DNA of 64,000 nucleotides from Nothophaeocryptopus gaeumannii (GCA_031771865.1 JASISA010000001.1:1116001-1180000); one strand, 5' to 3'. Positions 44,519 through 57,556 are shown, counted from the first letter of the stretch. Translations and numbers: made by a program. The notes: generated from the letters alone by a model not told the origin.

Positions 44519-46172
44519 TCAATCCCGTCTTGCCTTTCCATTTGCCGATGCTAGTGATCCATTTGCATGTGCGGCAGCTCCCGGGCTATCAGGGATCTCA
44601 TGCACCTTCATATCCATGCCAACCCAGAATTTCTTCCCTCGCCATTCGACGCGAGTACCTCCCCAGAAAGCCCACATCCAGATTGGTAATGCGAGCGTCT
44701 CTCGTCCGATCCAGGCCAAGATCCATTCGCTCAGAGGTCTTCTGCTCTTGCTCCTTGGTGGGCGTGCGAAGAATGGCGTGTAGTCGTCCAATTCAATTGA
44801 CTGGCCTGAGTGTAGCTTGTTGTACAGGATCCGATCGGTGAAGCACCAGGCGGAAACACTGATGAACCAGAAGAGAGCAAATGCCGACCATGTTTGCGGT
44901 ATACCCAATCGGTCCTTGAACAAGGGTAGGGTCGTGAGGGCAAAGGCGCCGTATAGGGAGCAGAGGAAGCTTTCGGTTCCCGGCTCAACGAGCGTGGCCA
45001 GAGTGACTGTGAACTTCCGCACTCGTAACCACCTGACCCTGCGACTCCAATATTCTCGGACGCTCATGTTCGCCATTGGCTGGATGGCGAAGTCACCAAA
45101 ACACAGAGCATGCTTTCCCATCTTCTCGCCCTGCTGCTCCTCAGTAACCTTCTCTTTCCAGAGTAGATCGCCAATGAGGTGGTCTTCGCAGATGTTCTCG
45201 CTGAAGAAGTCGATTCCGGCGCTGTCGGTCAGGCTGTCGAGGTTGGTCTTCCGGAACATGGTGCTCTTGCCTACCGAGCAAGGCGCGATGAGTACTGTGT
45301 TGATCGCGGTGTAGAACTTGGCGTGCGACGATGACATGAATGCTTCTTCGAGCCGACCACCACCGATGGAGGAAGCTGTTCGTTCCGATCCGCTCTGGAA
45401 GGAGGCGCTCGCGGAGCTGGTTGTCCTGATTTGAGTATCGCCGTTTGCAGATCCGTTCAACAGGCCAGAAGCTTCGTCGCTGGCTGAGTTGCCAACAATG
45501 TCGACCACGAGTGGCAGAAGGTGCACAAACTTTTTCCGTGTCTTCTCTCCTCGGCCCTCTAATGTCGCGACCATTCTCCCGCAAACGCCTTTGGCGACCC
45601 ACACGTTGCAGTCAATGACCCAAATGATATCTCCGACAGCTTCTCTGTATGCCCTGCTCATGTTTCGGATCTTCGGATTCGGGCCAAGATTGTCTTGGTT
45701 CGCTCGCAGCACCTCATCCTCTTCTTCCACCAGCAAGCGCGCATCGTACTCGGAGAAGTCATTCAACAGGCGCCGTACGAATGCATAGGATGGATCCTTC
45801 CTGTCCGTGATACAGAAGCGGACGTGGAGTCTGTGTTTGGGATAATCTTGCCGGAAGGTCGAAGCCAGACAATCGTACAGTCGCGGCTCAAGGCCCTTGA
45901 TGGGACGGATGATGGTGACATGCGGAGCGTCGCCGACTTCGTAGATGGCCCTGGGCCTCGGAGAGGAGTAGTACCGCCATCTAGGAGAAAATTAGAAAAC
46001 CGCCAAGGGATGGGTGCCGTATCTCCTACAGTTGCGTGTACCCTATACAACAGACCAATGCAACCACGGCATACCAGATCAGGCAGACAGTGGCTGCAAT
46101 CAGTGTTACCGCGGCGCGTTCATGGCTGGCATTGCGGACATGAGTCTCCGCGACAGCGTCTGCAAGCGACAT
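44519..46172 (-). CDS. Ceramide glucosyltransferase (GT21)
   Basis: This enzyme transfers glucose from UDP-glucose to ceramide on Golgi/ER membranes to make glucosylceramide. Exon 1 is 46172-46030. The intron is 46029-45981 (49 bp, GTAGGA to CCTAG, phase 2). Exon 2 is 45980-44519. The product is 534 residues starting MSLADAVAETHVRNASHERA. The N-terminal membrane anchor is at about 21-44. The sequence TIIRPIKGLEPRLYDCL follows. The donor-binding Asp is in DCNVWV at about 170, and the acceptor-site motif is GDFAIQP, with RRVRW near 361 fitting the (R/Q)xxRW signature. Two or three C-terminal membrane spans follow. Exon 1 and the first 70 codons of exon 2 lie upstream of the first in-frame start of the long open frame and are easy to miss. 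A Ser-rich insert lies near residues 210-250. Confidence 0.9.
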
Positions 46173-46801
46173 GCGCCGCAGTCGAGCAATGAGCAGGAAG
46201 AAGAAGAGAGAAGAGGATGTGCGTTTCGAAGAAGTGCCTGAGGTGCCTCCTAAAGTTTAACCGCCGCCACGACTTTTGGAGGGTGGCTCCCGTCGTCTTC
46301 TTGGAGGGGCACCTCAGGCCTGCAACTTGTGCCTGAAGGCTTCTACGTCCTATCTGTCACTGCATCGACCCTTCTGCGCGTAGCACAAGGCAAAGCTCTG
46401 GTGCAGCTGAAGGCTTCGCAGGCGGTCAAGTGGATGAAAATAGCCATCACGTGCATATGATGGTCGCATTTGTTGGAGAGTTCACATTCATTGTCGTCGT
46501 CAACTGCATATGACGTTGGAAGCGCGCTAATAAGACTTTCGGCACCTCATCCGCCCTCGTGCTGCTGGACTGCTCTCTACAACAACTGCTGCTGTGTGCA
46601 AGCATCCACCGATTCCTCAGCCACCACTCCGAGACTCCTTCCACTGCCTTCACGACTACCACTGCGCAGGCGCATCGTTGTTCTTTGCTGGCCACGTGCC
46701 TTGTCCCGCCAGCAAACCGGAAGGCCCTTTGACTTTTCTCCCTCGCCAGCTCGCCGTGGCAGCTGTTGCTGTTGCAGCCTACGCAGGCACAACCGCTCGC
46801 A
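46173..46801. promoter_or_regulatory. Divergent promoter with nested inverted repeats
   Basis: This 629-bp head-to-head region lies between the ceramide glucosyltransferase and USP7-like genes. It contains a 12-bp inverted repeat (46236-46247 against 46308-46319, arm GCCTGAGGTGCC). Inside it lies an 11-bp imperfect repeat (46246-46256 against 46272-46282). No gene is seen. Confidence 0.45.
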
Positions 46802-49800
46802 ATGGATAGTGTAAGCATCCCGCCCCGACACCGCTACACCGCACGGTCGAGCCTCTACTTACCGCGCCCTTCCTCGATCGTTGGTGCGCATCAAACAAGA
46901 CATAGCTGACGTAAGTTGTGCGCAGCTTGGAAATGAGATGTTGCTGGATGGCAGCGACTATGAGAAGCAACTAACGCCAAACGACGATACGGACAACGTC
47001 GCCATCATCTCCCCCAACGACGCCGATAGCATAGTGGATGATGCCGACCCCGCGGTGGACCCGGCGCACATATACGCCACAGACCACGAAGCGATGATGA
47101 ACCGGTACATGCCGGCCCTTCCAGATTACGAGACTGAAGCAGAAGCATGGCATACATGGGATATTGTGGATTGGACAAAGCAGCCTAAGAGAGCACATGG
47201 TCCTGTCTTCCAGTGTGGAGGCCGTCCTTGGCGGGTGCTGTTCTTCCCAGCTGGCAACTCCGCCTCAGAAAGCGTCTCATTCTACCTCGAGCAAGGGTTT
47301 GATGAAGAGAATGGGCAAAAGCCACCAGAGGACTGGTATGCCTGTGCGCAGTTCATGCTCGTCCTACACAACCCTAACGACCCGCGCATCTACATTCACC
47401 ATGAGGCCAATCACCGGTTTACTGCGGAGGAGGGTGATTGGGGTTTTACAAGATTTGCGGACAAGAACAAGATCTTTGCGCCTCGCTTCGATCAGTTCGA
47501 GCGACCTCTGGTGGAGGGTGGATGCGCAAAGATGACAGCATATGTTCGTGTGCTCAAGGATCCTACCGGAGTGCTGTGGCATAATTTCGTCAACTACGAC
47601 AGCAAAAAGGAGACCGGCATGGTTGGTCTCAGAAACCAGGGTGCCACGTGCTACCTGAACTCCCTCCTCCAATCACTATACCTCACAGGCGCATTCCGGA
47701 AAGCTGTGTATCAAATTCCTACTACGACGCAGCAAGAACGAGACGCATCACAATCAGCTTATGCGCTGCAGAGACTGTTCTACCGGTTACAGGCAGATCA
47801 AGTTGCCGTCTCAACGAACGAGCTCACGCACTCATTCGGTTGGGAGAGCAGGCAGATCTTCGAGCAACAAGACGTTCAGGAGCTGTCCCGCATTCTTATG
47901 GAGAAGCTGGAAGCACGAATGAAGGGCACTGATGCCGAGAATGCGCTCAACAACATGTTTGTCGGAAAGATGAAGACCTACCTCAAGTGCATTAACGTGG
48001 ACTACGAATCAAGTCGAACAGAAGACTTCTGGGATCTTCAACTCAACGTGTCCGGATGTAAAGGCCTTGACGACAGCTTCAAGGACTACATCCAAGTCGA
48101 GACACTCGAGGGCGACAACAAGTACGCGGCGGAAGGCTATGGGCTGCAAGATGCTAAGAAGGGTGTGATCTTTGAAACGTTCCCCAACGTGCTTCACTTG
48201 CAGCTCAAGCGCTTCGAGTATGATTTCCAACGTGACGCTATGATGAAAGTCAACGATCGATACGAATTCCCAGATGTCTTCGATGCCTCACCTTATCTGG
48301 ACGAAACAGCGGACAAGTCAGAGCCCTATATCTACCACCTTCATGGCGTGCTGGTCCACTCCGGAGACTTGAACGCTGGCCACTACTACGCATTCTTGAA
48401 GCCCGAGAAGAATGGCGAGTTCTTCCGCTTTGACGACGACCGAGTGACTCGAGCAACAAAGCGAGACGCCATAGATGACAACTTCGGTGGTGATTACACG
48501 GGAGTGAATGGCGTGCAGAAGGGGCAGAATCCCTACACTCGGCAGTGGTCTACGAAGCGATCGAACAATGCCTACATGTTGGTCTATATTCGCGAGAGTA
48601 GACTCGACCAGATTCTTCTCCCTGAGGAAGAAGTGAAGCCTCCTGAACACTTGCCTGCCAAGCTAGCCGAAGAGTGTGCTCTGGCCGAGAGAAGACGCAA
48701 GGAGAAAGAAGAGGCTCACCTTTATATGAACGTGCTTGTGGCGACTGAGTCAAACTTCAAGGCCTTCCAGGGAGTCGATCTGATACCTTGGACTGGCGAC
48801 GACCCGAATGATCCTGCAGCGCCGCAAGTCTACCGTCTACTTAGGAGTATGACGATCAAGGACTTCACTGCTCACATTGCGGAGAAACAAGGCGTCGACC
48901 CTGAACTACTTAGACCGTGGATCATGGTTAACCGCCAGAATGGCACCGTGCGCCCCGACCAACCGCTGAAGCACTCAGACATGACACTCAACGAAGCTGG
49001 TGACAAATTCAACTCCCGAACATCTACATTCCGCATCTTCATGGAGGAGACACACCGTGATGAGAATGATCAGCCGGTGTGGCCTGACGACACAGACGGA
49101 ACGGCAGCTACTCTTGTCAATGGCACCCAGCCGCAAAGCAACAAGCCCATCATTCTGTTTATGAAGCACTTTGATGTGGACAAGCAAGAACTGCAGGGTG
49201 TTGGACACATCTACATGCATCCCATGGACAAGGCCCAAGATCTCGCGCAACCCATCATGAAGCTCATGGGGTGGGCGCCTAGGCAATTCAACCTTGAACT
49301 GTTTGAAGAAATCAAGCAGAACTACATTGAGCCTATGAAGCCCAAGAACACGCTTGTGGCTTCCGAGATCCAAGACGGCGACATCATCTGCTTCCAGCGT
49401 CACCTCAGTGAGGCAGATGTGACTGCTCTTCGCCAAACCAATCCCACTGCCTCCATCACCGCGCCCCAATTCTACGACTTCCTCATGAACAGAATGGTGG
49501 TCAGCTTCACGCCCAAAGCGCTTACCAACATCGAAGTCAAGGATGAGGAGGACTCAAAGTTCAGCCTCGCCCTGTCGAAGAAGGACTCGTACGATGCGCT
49601 CGCGACGAGGGTTGCGGAACACCTCTCGACTGTCACCGGGAAGCGAGTTGAGCCTTCTCATTTGCGATTCACCACGACCAACATCCAATCTGGCAAGCCA
49701 CGAGCTGCTGTCAAGAAGCAGGGTGCGACCACTGTCAACAACATTCTCCTCGGCACACAAGGCTACGGAGGGTATACTTATGCTCCAACACAATCACCTG

Positions 49801-50512
49801 ATCATTTGTTTTACGAAGTCTTGGACATGAGCTTAGCGGATCTCGAACAGCGTAAGAACGTTCGCATCACCTGGCTCACTGAAGGCATCACCAAGGAAGA
49901 GCCCTTCGACATTCTGGTACACAAGCAGTCGACCTTTCAGGCTGTCCTCGAAGTGCTACAAAAGCGACTCACCCTTTCGGAAGAAGCTACCCAAGCGATT
50001 CGGTTCTACGAAGTGCACAGTAACAAGGTGTACAAGGTGCTACCCTTGAATCAAAGCGTGATTGCGCTTAATGAGTTCATGACCGTCTACGCCGAGCAGA
50101 TTCCTGATGAGGAGAAGGAACTCGACAAGGAGAAGGGCGACCGACCGTTGAACTGCTTCCACTTCGAGAAGGACCCGTCGAAGTCGCATGGCGTTCCTTT
50201 CATCTTCGCCATGAAGGAAGGCGAGGTCTTTAATGAGACCAAAGAGCGACTGTCGAAGCGCACCAACATCAAGGGCAAGAATTTCGAGAAGATTAGGTTT
50301 GCTGTAATCAAGGGCGGGCAGAATTACAGCAGACCTATCTGGGTAGAAGATGGTGAGCCAACCTCCAAATGCTGATCTTACACCTCATGCTAACAATGCT
50401 TTTAGATGACGTCCTTTCCGAGAAACTGGGTCCAGACGATCACCTTGGCCTTGAGCACCCCAACAGGAACCGAAACAACTGGGTGAGATACGAGAGCTTG
50501 AACATCCGTTAA
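46802..50512 (+). CDS. USP7/Ubp15-type ubiquitin hydrolase
   Basis: Three exons give 1180 residues: 46802-46810 (9 nt, MDS), 46926-50352 and 50406-50512. Intron 1 is 115 bp (GTAAGC, CTGAC branch site, GCGCAG). Intron 2 is 50353-50405 (GTGAGC, CTAAC, TTTTAG). The order is a MATH/TRAF-like domain at about 70-205 (HTWDIVDW, GPVFQCGGRPWRVLFFPAGN), then the USP catalytic domain with the nucleophile Cys near 244 in GLRNQGATCYLNSLLQ and the His near 488 in HSGDLNAGHYYAFL. The ICP0-binding and ubiquitin-like C-terminal domains follow. This is the layout of human USP7 and yeast Ubp15, nuclear and endosomal deubiquitinases with roles in cell cycle and protein turnover. Length and active-site residues fit an active enzyme. 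The 9-nt first exon is inferred from splice signals. Confidence 0.93.
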
Positions 50513-53286
50513 GCGGTGACGAGGACTTGTTCAAAACGACGGGAGCGGCTTCCAGCAATGGAGCATTCGAATGCGTACGGAGTCATTCTTATGCATTTTG
50601 GGTTGGCATACGGGTTGTACAGGTACTCGCGGGCATGAAGCACGGCGGCGAACGAACGGATTTTGATGAGCCACCGGTCGAGACGAGTGATTGAAGAGCC
50701 GGGTATTGATGGGGCTCTTCTGTCCATTGACATGAATAGTTCCATGATTTGATGCGCTTTGTCTACTGCCTTTGCATGGTGTTCTGGCGAGACCACAGTG
50801 CGGGATGAGCAAGGTGTGAAAGAGCGACATGCCTTGCGAGGGTTAGATAGCGAATCACGGAACATCTACCTACCTACCATTATCCATGATTGTACCCTCG
50901 CAGTGGACGACATCGACATTCTGCCTTGAAAATCGCGTAAAGGGCGTATACGATGAACGGAAGCCGTCTGCAGCTTGCCTCGCAGTCTCATTGGCTCGCT
51001 TATCGCGGACGCTAGCGGCTGATCATCAATCGTGGAAGATTCAGCAGAGTTGATCCCATCCCAACACAGAACATAAGAGAACGACGCTCGAAAGCGCATG
51101 TGAGAAGCATGTCCTTCTATCTATCCTCCCTTTCTATGCCCCCAATATCCATCTTTCGATGGTCTCTCTCTTCCTTCGACACCCCTCCAGAATCAAGTCC
51201 CCAAAACCCTTCAAATTGACAAAATGCTTGGGCTGATCGCGGCTAAGATCAAACTTGGAGAGCGAGATACATACCTGAGAGCTAGAAGCAACTGCTGCTG
51301 CTTTAAGCAACCACTATAACGCCTGCTGTACTTTTACAAGGAGCCACTTACTGTCGTTGCGTCCTGGGCGTGGAAGCTTCGCCAATGCACCGATCAAGAA
51401 GATGACCGTTCCCAAAGCACTGCACGCTACGTTATGCCAAGACGGGGGAGTTCATTTTTGATATGAAGGCAAGCGCGGTGGCTCTCATGGAGGTGCTACT
51501 CGTGATCTTGCGTCAACATGTAGTATGCATGGTCAGGCCAGTCCAAGGCGGCTGAACTTCCGCTGCGGGTGTTGGTCTACTCCCAAGCGGAGTAGTGATT
51601 CAGCGAAGGCCACGAGTGTCCCGGTACAGCATCAGCGGGGCAGAGCGAAGGTGACAAAGTGTTGCATTTTGCTATAATGTCCTTCTCGTATGAAAGGTGT
51701 AATTTGTGGCGAGGAAGGAAACATTTGGTATCACTTTGGAACCTTAATCGGCACATTTCGGCCGGAGTGGGAATCTGTCTCTAGGCCGGATGTAGTGCGT
51801 TCACTTGTCCGACTTTGCGAAATGTAGAGAGTGCAATCGATGCGGAAGCGACGTCAAGATATACCCTGTGTGGAATGCGAAGTAAGCGTTGCGCGGTGAT
51901 GGAATGCTATCATTAGGTCTTGAACGATCAAATATGCGGCCGCATACCAAGGGACTGGCAATGGGTATGATTAGTCAAGCTCTCGGTGATCGAGCGAAGC
52001 TTGGGGATCCAGAGTCTGCGGTCATATCAGCATTGTTGTTTGTCGATCTGTTGAATGTGTGCGTTTCCACAATGAGTTCGTCCCGAGACCGCCCATGGGC
52101 CAATCAAGCCATCTCGCTTAGTTGCATCGGCACTCATCTGCCCACGACAACATTCCATCCAGTGCTTCGGCGTACATGTCTTGGCTGTTCGCCATGTTGA
52201 ATGACATCCTCGGTGCCGGAGCGATGGTAAATTTGGCCTGGTGTTCGCCAAGCTTGCGGAGAAGCCTGCATGTCAGACGAGAGAGATGAGATGCTCGTGT
52301 TGCTCAACTGTGCTTCCAGGGTGATGGCGGCAGTTCGGTGGATGGGAATAGAGCAATATTTGAGTTGAGTTGAATACGGCCCGGTCATCAATGTCTGTCT
52401 TTGGTTGGACACGGTTTAGTCTCAGGAGCACGACACTGATGAACTACTGCTCAAGAGGCGTGACCTTGGTGGCGTGGACGGATGTGCTTGATGACGATGC
52501 GCTGGCAGGCAAAGGAGACACGGTAGGAAAGAGAGGAGTATGCGCGCGACTCGTGGAGCAGGAACACCCCTGAAGATCTTTTCTGCACGGCGGCAGCTGG
52601 CGGCGCTGAGGCGTAATGCGCCTATGCATGTGGTAGGGCTGTGGAGCTGCATGGATGATGGCTCGAAAAGAAAGCAAGAATCATTGCAGACATGGGCGTG
52701 CGGAGCATCCACATGGGCATGGCAAGGTGTGAAGAAGCCGGCGTACCGCAATTGGTACATCGAGAAGTGTGGCATCTGGTCAGCGCGACGGCGGCCGTCT
52801 TGGATGCCTTGTTCGCGTGTGGTGATAATGCTGATAGCGGTGTTCGGGAGAGAGCCGCTTGGGCTGTTTTGGGGCACCTTGATGGGCACTCAAGCCACAT
52901 CGCCTGTGCGCAGCGCGGAACAATATCAAAGCATCTCTTCACATTCATTATCACCATAAATGCTTGTGCATGCCGCATGCAGGCCACCGCCGTTACTCTG
53001 TCCCGCTCGTCCTGTTGCTCGCCTATTTCAGGCAACACAGTAGGCAACACATCTCCAGCACATATTTGCGACCCAACCTGGTCTTGACAAATTGCCATTG
53101 CGAGCACGTTCCACATCGACTGCTATCGCCTCAAGACGTCAGCCGCTGCTACCTGTCTCTGCCAGACGGCCATTGCCCAAACAGCCCACCAGTTCATACC
53201 TGTCCCGTCTGTCCACCCGACCACCTGTTCGAAATCGCTTCGAACCTCATCCCCGTACCACTACGCGATACTGCGCATCCGGCACG
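50513..53286. other. Gene-poor interval, 2.8 kb
   Basis: No supported gene. A minus-strand frame at 50509-50865 (118 codons) and frames near 52422-53116 on both strands overlap and lack family features. The last few hundred bases should hold the promoter of the metalloprotease gene. I looked for an intron-broken gene on the minus strand near 50.9 kb, but the joined frames gave nothing recognisable. Confidence 0.4.
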
Positions 53287-56200
53287 ATGGCAACAGCAGA
53301 CAATGTCCTTCACAGTCGGCCTCAAGGCACCGAGTGCCTCGCCGACCAGCTTGAGAAGCCTCTGCTCGATAACAGGACATACAGAGTGATCAGACTGCCC
53401 AACCAGCTGGAGGTTCTGCTCATTCACGACCCGGACACAGATAAGGCATCAGCGGCGATGGATGTCAATGTGGGCAGTCTGTCAGACCCGGAAGACATGC
53501 AGGGAGTGGCGCATGCGGTCGAGCATTTGCTGTTCATGGGGACTGAGAAGGTATGACACATCTTTGAATGGGATGAATGGGACGATGGTCATGGTGTAGG
53601 TATCGGAAACTGACATTTTGGCCTCACAGTATCCCGGCGAGAACGATTACAACGCGTACCTACAAAAGTTTGGTGGTAACAGCAACGCCTTCACAGCCTC
53701 GACATCGACCAACTACTACTTCGAATTGTCTGCCTCGTCCAAGTCGAATAGCCCCAGCTCATCAGCCGCCAGCAGCAAGATCAGCCTGCCCATTTCGAAA
53801 GACGAGGCTCCGCTTTATGGCGCACTTGATCGTTTCGCGCAATTCTTTGTTAAGCCACTGTTTCTGGAAGATACATTGGATAGAGAGCTGCGGGCGGTGG
53901 ACTCAGAGAACAAGAAGAACCTGCAGGCGGACAACTGGCGCATGATGCAACTTAACAAGAGCACGTCCAGCCCACAGCATCCATACCACCTCTTCTCCAC
54001 AGGGAACTACAAGCTACTACACGATGATCCTCTCGCTCGCGGAGTCAAGATCCGAGACGAGTTCATCAAGTTCTGGGAGACACACTACTCTGCCAACCGC
54101 ATGAAGCTGTGCGTCCTTGGTAAGGAGAGCTTGGATGAGCTGCAAGAGTGGGTTGAAGAATTCTTTTCTGGCGTCGAGAACAAGAATCTCCCACAGCTAC
54201 GATGGGATCATATTCCAGTGTTGACGGAGAAAGAACTTGGCTGCGCGACTTTCGCTAAGCCAGTGATGGATCAGAGACAGCTGGATATAACCTTCGTATA
54301 CCCGGACGAGGACGATTTATACGAATCTCATCCCGGCCGATATCTGGGACACTTGATTGGACACGAAGGCCCAGGAAGCATCCTCGCGCACCTGAAGGCG
54401 AAGGGTTGGGTGACGGAGCTGAGTGCTGGTCCTCACAACATCTGTCCAGGCACATCGCTGTTCTCAGTCGGAGTGCGATTGACTACTGCGGGACTTGAGA
54501 ACTATCTGGGGATCGTCAAAACGGTCTTCGAGTACATCGCGATGATCAAGGAGCAACCGCCACTTGAGTGGGTCGTTCAAGAGCAGTCAAAGCTGGCAGA
54601 GATCGAGTTCAAGTTCAAGCAGAAGGGCCCGGCTTCTCGAACAACTAGCCATATGAGTGGAGTCATGCAGAAGCCATACCCGCGCGAATGGCTCCTGAGT
54701 GGCCAGTCTCTGATTCGCAAATTCAACCCCGAAGCGATCAGCAAAGGTCTTGCTGCACTACGCCCTGACAACTTCCGATTTACCCTCTTCGCCCAGGACT
54801 ACCCAGGCGATTGGAATCTGAAGGAGCAGTGGTACGGCACTGAATACAAGATTGAGAAGATTCCTGCGGATTTCTTGCAGGAGCTTGATGAAGTCATGAA
54901 GGCGCCTACAAGCAAGCGGCCGGTGGAACTGCATCTTCCAGCTAAGAATGAGTTCATTCCACAGCGGTTGGACGTTGAGAAGAAAGAAGTCACGGCCCCC
55001 GCACTTACACCGAAGCTCATTCGAAATGACCGCAACATTCGTGTCTGGTACAAGAAAGACGATCAGTTCTGGGTCCCGAAGGCAAATGTATACCTCCTGC
55101 TACGAAACCCAGTCGCCTCCTCGACCGCTTTCCTCACAGTTGTCACGAAACTGGCAAAGGAACTTGTCGACGACAGTCTGACGGAGTACGCTTACGACGC
55201 AGAACTCGCCGGCCTTGACTATTCCACTTCCACGGCGACGATTGGAACTCAGATTGCTGTCAGTGGGTACAACGACAAGATGCACGTCTTGCTCGAGAAG
55301 GTCCTCACCAGTATGCGTGACCTCGAAGTCAAGGACGACCGGTTTGAGATCATCAAGGAGCGTCTGACACGCTCGCTGAAGAACTCCGAGTACAGCGAGC
55401 CTTTCAAGCTTGTCAACTCTTATACCCAGTGGGTCCTTAGAGACAATGCCTGGGTGTCTCACGAATTGCTCGAAGAAATCTCTAACGTCACTGCCGATGA
55501 CGTGCGGCGGATGGTTCGCGATCAGATGCGGCAGATGCATATCGAGGTGTTCGCTCACGGAAACTTGTACAAGGAGGACGTGCTGCGTATGGCTGACCTT
55601 GTCGAGAACATTCTTCGGCCTGTGCCATTCCCCACAAGCCAGTGGTCGAGCACTCGGCTCGTGGCCTTGCCCTCTGGCGTCGACCACATCTTCAAGCGGA
55701 CGCTCAAGAACCCCGACAACGTCAATCACTGTCTTGAGTACGACATGATGACTGGCGATCTCTCGGACCGAGCAGCACGTGCTAAGCTGCTGCTGCTTGA
55801 GCAGATGATGGGAGAGCCGGTTTTTGATACGTTACGTACCAAGGAGCAGCTCGGTTATGTCGTCGGCGGTGGCGCAATGGTCATTGGCACACAGGGCGCT
55901 TTCCGAATTCTTATTCAGAGTGAGAAAGACTGCGACTTCCTTGAGAAGCGTGCCGACAACTTTTTGATCACCTATGCCACCACCATCAAGGACATGCCAG
56001 CTAAGGAGTTTGAGGCGAACAAAGTTGGTGTCATCAATAAGCGTTTGGAGAAGCTCAAGAATCTGAATCAGGAGAGCGGTCGGCTTTGGCACCACATCGT
56101 CTCTCAGCAATTCGACTTTGAGCTTGTCTCCCGCGACGTCGAGGCCATTGAGACGCTGACCAAAGAGGACATAATCGAATTCTACGCGGCCCACTTCCTG

Positions 56201-56776
56201 CCAGGCTCTCGTACTCGTACGAAGTACTCCACGCACATGGTTGCGCAAGCTTCTGCTGAAGATGTGGCTGCCAATATGGCCACTCTCGACATCTCGGAGC
56301 AACGCTTGAAGCTGGCGAACGAGATCCACGGCATGCTCGCCAAGGTTGGAATCAACATCGAGCCTAAGGAACCTGCCATCGAGGGTCTGACAAGCGCGCT
56401 GTCCAAAGTCGATCTTGAATCTGGTGATGTTCCGACTATTCTGCCTGCCATCGGCAACTTCCTCGCTCTGCTGCAGGCTGATGAGAATACGATCAAGGCG
56501 GTCCTCAAGCAGGGTGAAGTTGCTCTGCCACAGTTGTTGGCTGCTGCCGGCATCAAGGCCAAGGGCGCTGAGGCTAACGGTGTCACCAACGGTGTCAATG
56601 GTCATGCTGCAGCCAACGGCAACGGCACCAGCAACCCTATCGATAGCGGCGTGAGACAGAACCCGCAGGTCCTCATCAAAGACGTGGCGGCTTTCAAGGC
56701 GAGTCTGCCACTCACTGCGGGACCTAAGGCTGTCAAGGACATCTCAGAGTTTGAGGATCTAGAGCCAAAGCTCTGA
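53287..56776 (+). CDS. Insulin-degrading-enzyme-type M16 metalloprotease
   Basis: Exon 1 is 53287-53550 (88 codons). The intron is 53551-53629 (79 bp, GTATGA to CACAG, phase 0, CTGAC branch site). Exon 2 is 53630-56776. The product is 1136 residues starting MATADNVLHSRPQG. The inverted zinc-binding motif HxxEH is H76-A-V-E79-H80, and the splice joins LLFMGTEK to YPGENDYNAYLQ, both family motifs. Four M16 repeats follow, including the C-terminal segment EQMMGEPVFDTLRTKEQLGYVVGGG. Related enzymes are human insulysin (IDE) and yeast Ste23/Axl1, which cut small peptides and in yeast mature the a-factor pheromone. An Ala/Asn/Gly-rich linker sits near 1070-1100. The last residues are PKL, close to a peroxisomal PTS1 (human IDE ends AKL). 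Peroxisomal entry is inference. Confidence 0.93.
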
Positions 56777-57556
56777 GCTTGGCGAAGGCGTAGGTGGCTG
56801 TCTGACTTGGAATAGTAGGGCTTTGTTTTGCATTAGCGAGGCGTTTGCTCACTGTACTACCATTATGACGAAAAGGGTGAAGAAATGATAGGGCGGCTTC
56901 TGTGTGAGTTAGGAGAGAGTTCTCGGATACAAAGTCGTGTGGGCTATAGGGTAGACAAAGATGCGAGGTTACACGAAAAGCAATGAACCAAGGTATCTAG
57001 CGAACTCCGTCCAAAGACATGCCCAAAGGAAGTCGATTTGACTGAGTAAATGATCAGGCGCACGTGAAAGCCTGCTTCAAACTGCACTATAGTACTTTCA
57101 CGCCACTCATTCACCTCATCTAGGGAACCATGCTCCAAACTACTACTATGAGCTGGCTTGCTCTCCTAATGACTCTCTTAAGGAGCTCAAGGCGCAGTTG
57201 ACGGCAGCGGAAATCGTGGAAGGGCAAGAAATACACGCGCAACGCCAGACGCGCCTTTTCATTCAGATACTCCAGAATAGACAAGCTTCCAGTTCTGGGC
57301 GACGCCCAGAACGCCATATGCATGCAGAGCACGATTCGACCAGCAGCCACATTCGGCACCGAAATTCTCCAGAGATAATGTGATCGCAAGTGAGTTCCCG
57401 CCATGTTTCTTGGTCTGTTTGACCACACAGTACTTTAGCACTCTCTCATTGCGGACCAGACACGCGGACCGGACACCTAGATATCCCCCATTGTTAGCGA
57501 GGAAACGATCTTGTACCATCAGCAGTCTCAAGGACGAACCGAGTTACAAGAGACCA
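56777..57556. other. Intergenic region with one possible missed exon
   Basis: The region is 780 bp between two + strand genes. A frame ending at 57383 stays open from about 57120, just after a CATCTAG that looks like an acceptor. It reads NYYYELACSPNDSLKELKAQ and then a long helical Gln/Glu-rich run. It could be an exon of the next gene, but I could not join it cleanly to the start I use there. Confidence 0.35.

Noticed and set aside
50509..50865. 118-codon minus-strand frame after the USP7-like gene
   Set aside because: It touches the USP7 stop codon and has only a faint resemblance to the end of a fungal regulator. No joined exon gave a recognisable protein.
52422..53116. Overlapping frames of 131-164 codons on both strands
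   Set aside because: They overlap in several phases and have Cys/His/Arg-rich chance composition. The only real gene here starts at 53287.
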